A stretch of 57,808 nucleotides of DNA, taken from contig CAJAQO010000094.1 in the NCBI GenBank assembly GCA_903944085.1, positions 1 through 57,808 on the forward strand. The letters run 5' to 3'. Shown here piece after piece: positions 54,398-57,808 of this stretch. Origin of the DNA: an uncultured Verrucomicrobia subdivision 3 bacterium (GTDB taxonomy: Bacteria > Verrucomicrobiota > Verrucomicrobiia > Limisphaerales > UBA11358). The notes under the pieces were generated by a model that saw only the letters and a list, made by a program, of their open reading frames with translations, searched no databases and was not told the origin of the DNA. The first letter of the stretch is position 1, and every line of letters begins with the position of its first letter. The position numbers were made by a program, and so were the translations under genes.

Positions 54398-55156
54398 GTG
54401 AAACTGTCCAAAGAATCCGTCCGTTTGCTGGTGAGCGCGCCGACGCAATACGCGGTCCGGCTGGCGGGTTCGCCGGCGGAAATTCGCGCGGCGCAGGCGC
54501 TGCGCTTTCAGGTTTTCAATCTGGAACTGAACGAGGGGTTGGCGCAGTCCTATGAAACCGGGCGGGACGCCGATCCGTTTGACGCCGTGTGCGATCATCT
54601 GTTGGTCGAGCACACCCCCACGCGGCAGATTGTAGGAACTTATCGCCTGCAAATGGGCGCGAGCGCGGCGAAAAATCTGGGCTATTATTGCGCGCAGGAA
54701 TTTTTCTTCGCGGTTTATGAACCGTATCGGAAACAGATCGTGGAGCTGGGTCGCGCCTGCGTTGACCGGCACCACCGCAATCTGGTCGTGCTCGGGCTGC
54801 TGTGGAAAGGCATCGCTGATTATGCGCGCGAACGCGGCGGACGGTATCTGATCGGCTGCAGTTCGCTTACCACGCAGGAGCCGGCGGCGGGCGCTTCCGC
54901 CTACTCCGAGTTGTGCCGCAAAAATTTGGCGGACACGCCGTGGCGGACCCAGCCGCTGCCGACGCATGAATGTCCGCTGGAAACGATGACGGAAGAAAAA
55001 GTGTCCATCCCCAAACTGCTGCGCGCCTACCTCACCGTCGGGGCGAAAATCTGCGGGCCGCCCGCGCTCGACCGGCATTTTCAGACGATTGATTTTCTCA
55101 CGCTGCTGGATCTGGAAACGCTTTCGCCGCTGACGCGCGCGCGTTTTCTCGGTTGA
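54398..55156 (+). CDS. OlsB-like ornithine N-acyltransferase
   Basis: 252 aa, GTG start. A GNAT-fold acyltransferase of the OlsB/hemolysin-related group: AAQALRFQVFNLELNEGL, DPFDAVCDHLLVEH, VGTYRLQM, YYCAQEFFF, QIVELGRACVDRHHRN, LLWKGIADYARERGGRYLIGCSSL and the C-terminal LLRAYLTVGAKICGPPALDRHF, DFLTLLDLETL. OlsB transfers a 3-hydroxy fatty acid to ornithine to make lyso-ornithine lipid. An acyltransferase of the OlsA type follows 31 bp downstream, which supports the assignment. Related enzymes make other aminolipids, so ornithine is likely but not certain. Confidence 0.85.
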   Translation: MKLSKESVRLLVSAPTQYAVRLAGSPAEIRAAQALRFQVFNLELNEGLAQSYETGRDADPFDAVCDHLLVEHTPTRQIVGTYRLQMGASAAKNLGYYCAQEFFFAVYEPYRKQIVELGRACVDRHHRNLVVLGLLWKGIADYARERGGRYLIGCSSLTTQEPAAGASAYSELCRKNLADTPWRTQPLPTHECPLETMTEEKVSIPKLLRAYLTVGAKICGPPALDRHFQTIDFLTLLDLETLSPLTRARFLG

Positions 55157-55187
55157 CCTCGGCGCGCTTCGCGTTTGAAATCTGCGG

Positions 55188-55925
55188 ATGACATTGCGCG
55201 CGGCGGGAAGAATTTTCTGGTTTGCCTTCGAGGCGCTGGTGATCGTTTTGAATTATTTTTTCACCGCCGCCTTCGCGCCGCAAAAATCCAGGCGCGTGGC
55301 CCGCGCCGCGTGGTTGAGCCGCTCGTCGCGCCGGCACCTGAAAATCTTCGGCTACTCCGCCGATGTCGCCGGCGTGATTCCCCAAAGCGGGCTGCTCATC
55401 AGCAATCACTTGAGCTATCTCGACGTGCTGGCGATTTCGGCGGTCACGCCGGCGGTGTTCGTGTCCAAGGCGGAGGTGCGGCGCTGGCCGCTGTTCGGCT
55501 GGTTTGCGGCCATGGCGGGAACGGTGTTTGTCCAGCGCGAACGCCGCCTGCAGGTCGGCGACGTGAACCGCGAAATTGAAACCGCGCTGGCCGCCGGCGC
55601 GCTGGTGGTGGTGTTTCCCGAAGGCACGAGTTCCAACGGCGAAATCGTTTTGCCCTTTCGCACCTCGCTGCTGGAACCGGCCGCGCGCGGCGGACATGAA
55701 ATTTTCGTCGGCTGGCTGCATTACGAACTGCCCGGCGGCGATGCCGGCAACGAAGTTTGTTACTGGGGCGACCACGCTTTTTTCCCGCACCTGCTCAATC
55801 TGCTCGGAAAAAAATCCGTCCGCGCGACCCTGCGTTTCGGAAAATTTCAGCGCACCACCGACGACCGCAAGGAACTGGCGAAACAACTGCGCGCCGCTGT
55901 TTTGGAATTGCCGGCGAAAGACTGA
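55188..55925 (+). CDS. 1-acyl-glycerol-3-phosphate/OlsA-like acyltransferase
   Basis: 245 aa. A PlsC-type acyltransferase: an N-terminal membrane helix (FWFAFEALVIVLNYFFTAAF), the catalytic NHLSYLD box (HX4D, about residues 73-79), VSKAEVRRWPLFGW, GTVFVQRERR and FPEGTSSNGEIVLPF (the phosphate-binding FPEGT box). Placed directly after the OlsB-like gene, it fits OlsA, which adds the second acyl chain to lyso-ornithine lipid at the inner membrane. A general phosphatidic acid synthesis role is the alternative. It ends 4 bp before the convergent exonuclease gene. Confidence 0.87.
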   Translation: MTLRAAGRIFWFAFEALVIVLNYFFTAAFAPQKSRRVARAAWLSRSSRRHLKIFGYSADVAGVIPQSGLLISNHLSYLDVLAISAVTPAVFVSKAEVRRWPLFGWFAAMAGTVFVQRERRLQVGDVNREIETALAAGALVVVFPEGTSSNGEIVLPFRTSLLEPAARGGHEIFVGWLHYELPGGDAGNEVCYWGDHAFFPHLLNLLGKKSVRATLRFGKFQRTTDDRKELAKQLRAAVLELPAKD

Positions 55926-55929
55926 CGCC

Positions 55930-56466
55930 TCACCACTTCACCGGCACGATCGTTTTTTTTCCAAACTTGTTCGCGTAGTGCAGCTGTTTGTGGTGCGCGC
56001 CGTATTCGTGGACGAGCTTGGTGATTTTCACGTCGTAGCAGCAATATTCCGCGATCTCCGCGAGCTTGCCTTCCTTCCACCAGCGGATCGCCTGCAAGCC
56101 TTCCGCCGTTTTTTCCACGCCGAACGTCGCCGTGGCAATCGAGTCGAGCGAGAGCCGGTGGCCGAGCGTATTCTGCAATTCCACCAGCATGTCGAGCGTC
56201 GGCACCTGGCTCAAATCAAACGTCGTGTAGGCGTGCAGCACCTCGTAGTCAAAGCGCAAATTGTTGAAGCCCACCACCAGATCGGCGCGCTGCAACTCCG
56301 TGATCAAGGCGTTGACCTGTTTCTCGCCATAAATCGTATATTCGCCGCGCGCCGTGTTGTAAGTAACGCCGACGCTCATGCCCATCTTGGAAATGTTGTT
56401 CCAACCGCCGACTTCATCGGCGGACTTCTGCGTTTCCAGATCGAAATAAACAATGTTCTTGGCCAT
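55930..56466 (-). CDS. DEDD-type 3'-5' exonuclease-like protein
   Basis: 178 aa from MAKNIVYFDLETQ at 56466; upstream codons lie in repeat DNA. The RNase H-like exonuclease fold shows the D-x-E motif (YFDLET), a second motif GFNNLRFDYEVL with Asp, and YCCYDVKIT with Tyr and Asp in the place of the third motif, consistent with a DEDDy-like arrangement. VPTLDMLVEL, LGHRLSLDSIATATFG and AIRWWKEGKLAEIAEYC also fit proteins annotated as ribonuclease H-like or YprB-like. It acts alone or with a helicase not encoded here. A heptamer array lies 13 nt upstream of its ATG. Confidence 0.82.
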   Translation of the reverse strand: MAKNIVYFDLETQKSADEVGGWNNISKMGMSVGVTYNTARGEYTIYGEKQVNALITELQRADLVVGFNNLRFDYEVLHAYTTFDLSQVPTLDMLVELQNTLGHRLSLDSIATATFGVEKTAEGLQAIRWWKEGKLAEIAEYCCYDVKITKLVHEYGAHHKQLHYANKFGKKTIVPVKW

Positions 56467-56479
56467 CGGCCACAATTTA

Positions 56480-56507
56480 CGATTTGCGATTTGCGCTTTA
56501 CGAGCTT
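56480..56507. repeat. Heptamer array upstream of exonuclease gene
   Basis: cgatttg, cgatttg, cgcttta, cgagctt: two perfect copies and two degenerate ones, 13 nt upstream of the exonuclease start codon. Confidence 0.65.
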
Positions 56508-56595
56508 TTTCACAAACCGCGTTGGCCGCCGGTGGCCGTCCGCAAGAATTCCTCGAGACCGGATTTCGCGCGTTGAAATCCTGAACCGGTGCCAA

Positions 56596-56700
56596 CGTAG
56601 CGCGGCCGTCCCCGGCGGCGAGTGTCGGCGGCGTCTCGCCGCCAGTTCTTTCACCGGGCGAGACGCCCGGCCAGCCCGCCGACGGGCCGCCGGCGCTACG
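56596..56700. repeat. GC-rich cruciform repeat with terminal inverted repeats
   Basis: A 105-bp block bounded by cgtagcgc and gcgctacg. Inside are further dyads such as cgggcg-aga-cgcccg and gcccg-ccga-cgggc, and several cggcg/cgccg segments. No coding frame is supported. It resembles a REP- or MITE-like non-autonomous element. Confidence 0.65.
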
Positions 56701-56765
56701 AGGTTTAGGGAGAAAACCATCATAACATTGACGGGAATTTCATTTTTGGGTATGCAGGGGACATT

Positions 56766-56861
56766 ATGCAGATGGAAACCTTGAGGATTTTCTGCGATGT
56801 GGCGGTGACTCAAAGCTTCACCGATGCCGCCCGCCTTCATGGCTGCACCCCGGCCAGATAG
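56766..56861 (+). pseudogene. Truncated LysR-family regulator
   Basis: The frame from ATG 56766 reads METLRIFCDVAVTQSFTDAA then RLHGCTPA before a TAG at 56859. This is the N-terminal helix-turn-helix of a LysR regulator (IFCDVA...SFT.AA...G.TP), cut inside the recognition helix. After codon 31 no frame continues the family (expected AVSQ...L). The break at about 56837-56855 coincides with the end of a minus-strand coding remnant, so the regulator was probably disrupted by insertion or recombination. Confidence 0.65.
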
Positions 56862-57025
56862 TTCCAGATGGCCGTGGTCAGTGCGTCAACGCTCGTGAAA
56901 CTGCCCGGCAATAATACGTCCTGGCCCAGATTGTCGAAGGCAGCCACGGTGGATCCGTTGAGTCGGTTGTGAGAAAGATCCGAGCAAAGAACACCAAACA
57001 CTTTTTTTACGTAAAATTTGCCTGA
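56837..57025 (-). pseudogene. C-terminal remnant of an unknown protein
   Basis: An open minus-strand frame of 62 codons without a start codon ends in TGA at 56837. It reads CSDLSHNRLNGSTVAAFDNL, then VLLPGSFTSVDALTTAIWNY and LAGVQP. LSHNRLNG recalls a leucine-rich repeat, and the rest looks like a natural C-terminus. It is preceded in frame by TAA. Probably the tail of a decayed gene brought in with the material that interrupts the LysR gene. Confidence 0.3.
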
Positions 57026-57498
57026 TTATACATGAACCACATGACAGGAGCCCGTAAATTAGTCCGGACCACAACCGCGCCATGAGCAAACAAGAAACCG
57101 ATGGCCTGATCCAAGATCGGACCGACAGGCCCGACACCGGGTGACCGTCTACGCGGAGAAAGTCGCGAGCTGGACTGCTGGCTCCTCAACCGCCACTGGC
57201 TAATGAAACGTGGACCCTCGCAGCGGATGGCATGTGTTGGTGTTCGGCGGAGTGCCGTGTCGCACGAAATCAACTGGAGGTTCGCGTCTCAATGTTACAT
57301 TAAAGGTTGAAAGAGCTGATTTACAACCTGCAATCTTTTGGAACTTCTACGATCGGACGAGGAATGGGAAAAATGAACGCGCGCTTGAGCGAGGTTCAGC
57401 AAACTCACGCAGAGCGAAATTGCAAGGCCGTGAGAAAGACGCAGACAAAGAAAACCGAAGGATGAAATCGCAGTAGGAGGTTTTGCGCTAAGGCCGTT
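57026..57498. other. Decayed region without a recognisable gene
   Basis: Several short frames (for example 57210-57476 plus, basic and Arg/Lys-rich) have no family features and are broken by stops. Composition is closer to neutral GC than the housekeeping genes to the left, suggesting foreign or non-coding DNA between the LysR break and the tRNA fragment. Confidence 0.45.
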
Positions 57499-57519
57499 TG
57501 GCACAAATCTGGCACAAAT
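57499..57519. repeat. Direct repeat tggcacaaat, 11-bp period
   Basis: Two exact copies start at 57499 and 57510. One helical turn apart and about 100 bp from a tRNA 3' end, they could be arm-type sites for a tyrosine recombinase, which is inference. Confidence 0.6.
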
Positions 57520-57620
57520 GGGAAAATGGAGGATACCAGAACCCAAAACCCCCAAATTAAAGGTCGCAGGAAAGCCTTGATTTGAAAGTGGTTCAATGGG
57601 GTTCGAACTAAGACAAAAAA

Positions 57621-57647
57621 TGGAGCGGGTGAAGGGATTTGAACCCT
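57621..57647 (-). other. 3' fragment of tRNA-Gly (probable attachment site)
   Basis: On the minus strand the segment reads a T loop (GGTTCAAATCCC), then acceptor strand CACCCGC, discriminator T and CCA. The 3' strand and UCCA end fit tRNA-Gly (5' acceptor GCGGGTG). No D arm, anticodon arm or 5' acceptor strand is found on the adjoining side, so it is a fragment. Tyrosine-recombinase elements commonly leave such 3' tRNA copies at their ends. Confidence 0.6.
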
Positions 57648-57667
57648 ATAATTACACAACGAAATAA

Positions 57668-57808
57668 GGACCTGTCTGGGATTTTTGTGTGTGAGGCATA
57701 ACCAAGAAAGTAAAGTGAGTTATGTCTGCAACGAAAATGAATGAAGTGGCGGAGTCGCAGCGCGGGTCCGCCGTGTTGGATCAACTGCTGGAAGGCTGCG
57801 AGAAGCCG
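57668..57808 (+). mobile_element. Left end of an IS256-like insertion sequence (partial)
   Basis: A terminal sequence of the ggacctgtctgggattttt type, followed by gtgtg, resembles IS256-family ends. A short leader and the start of a transposase-like frame follow. The window ends 141 bp in, so the right end and target duplication cannot be seen. It adjoins the tRNA fragment by 20 bp. Confidence 0.5.
57722..57808 (+). CDS. IS256-like transposase, N-terminal part
   Basis: 29 codons from ATG 57722 to the window edge, with an AGTGAG stretch upstream as a possible ribosome-binding site. The reading MSATKMNEVAESQRGS, then AVLDQLLEGCEKP, resembles the LDQLL.GC.TPEDLLGE entry of many IS256 transposases. 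The catalytic DDE region is outside the window, so the call rests on this segment and the upstream terminal sequence. Confidence 0.5.
   Translation, partial: MSATKMNEVAESQRGSAVLDQLLEGCEKP

Noticed and set aside
57621-57647. Complete tRNA gene
   Set aside because: Only the T loop, 3' acceptor strand and CCA are present; no anticodon arm can be built from the adjoining sequence.
57405-57659. 84-aa minus-strand frame
   Set aside because: Its N-terminus is a translation of the tRNA 3' fragment; not a gene.

Overview
The window looks like a chromosomal segment of a Verrucomicrobiota bacterium, probably of the Pedosphaera/Limisphaera type. This is inferred from style, with no marker-gene search: giant secreted proteins rich in autotransporter-type beta-strand repeats, prepilin-like proteins with the H-X9-DG motif, chitobiase-C-like, PA14 and LamG domains, a 3-keto-disaccharide hydrolase (DUF1080), and short C-terminal domains ending in aromatic/basic residues. 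Shine-Dalgarno sites are often weak and several starts are GTG.

Layout. (1) 1-28300 is an accessory, secretion-rich half. It holds a six-repeat secreted protein (558-4523), a minus-strand cytochrome/porin/cytochrome cluster (4833-7482), and a 2,865-aa secreted protein carrying beta-strand repeats, a PQQ-type propeller, PA14 and a dihaem cytochrome domain, which is translationally coupled to a prepilin-like protein (7820-17139). Next come a YVTN propeller (17383-18468), a stand-alone paralogue of the dihaem domain with a small coupled exported protein (18472-20390), a PQQ-propeller protein (20552-23662), a frameshifted DUF4185 remnant (23813-24488) and a GH18-like/LamG protein (24734-27754). 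Seven CxxCH haem sites lie in four proteins, so this half may encode an envelope or extracellular electron-transfer and polymer-binding apparatus. That role is inference.

(2) 28800-41250 mixes housekeeping and small operons: DedA, DUF4870, uvrC, a PadR regulator with three tandem paralogous membrane proteins and a PadR-like operator, an HTH-metallo-beta-lactamase fusion, a 58-aa membrane protein, a SurA-like foldase followed by pdxA, trpC, prfB with its programmed frameshift, and a second prepilin-like protein.

(3) 41300-50740 is the conserved information-processing block nusA-infB-rbfA-nrnA-like-truB-ribF followed by rpoD. It has a clear sigma70-type promoter and a terminator-like hairpin in the nusA leader.

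(4) 51680-56466 holds a DUF1080 hydrolase, ribD-ribE, an OlsB/OlsA-like pair for ornithine-lipid synthesis, and a DEDD exonuclease.

(5) 56596-57808 is a decayed junction: a cruciform-forming GC-rich repeat, a truncated LysR gene, a minus-strand coding remnant, a 3' tRNA-Gly fragment of the kind used as an attachment site, and the left end of an IS256-like element running off the window.

A recurring feature is short-period repeat arrays (6, 7 or 8 bp), several arranged as mirror-image halves. They sit 3-15 nt upstream of the start codons of uvrC, trpC, rbfA, ribF, ribE and the exonuclease gene, and heptamer arrays also lie in frame inside ribD, pdxA and dedA.
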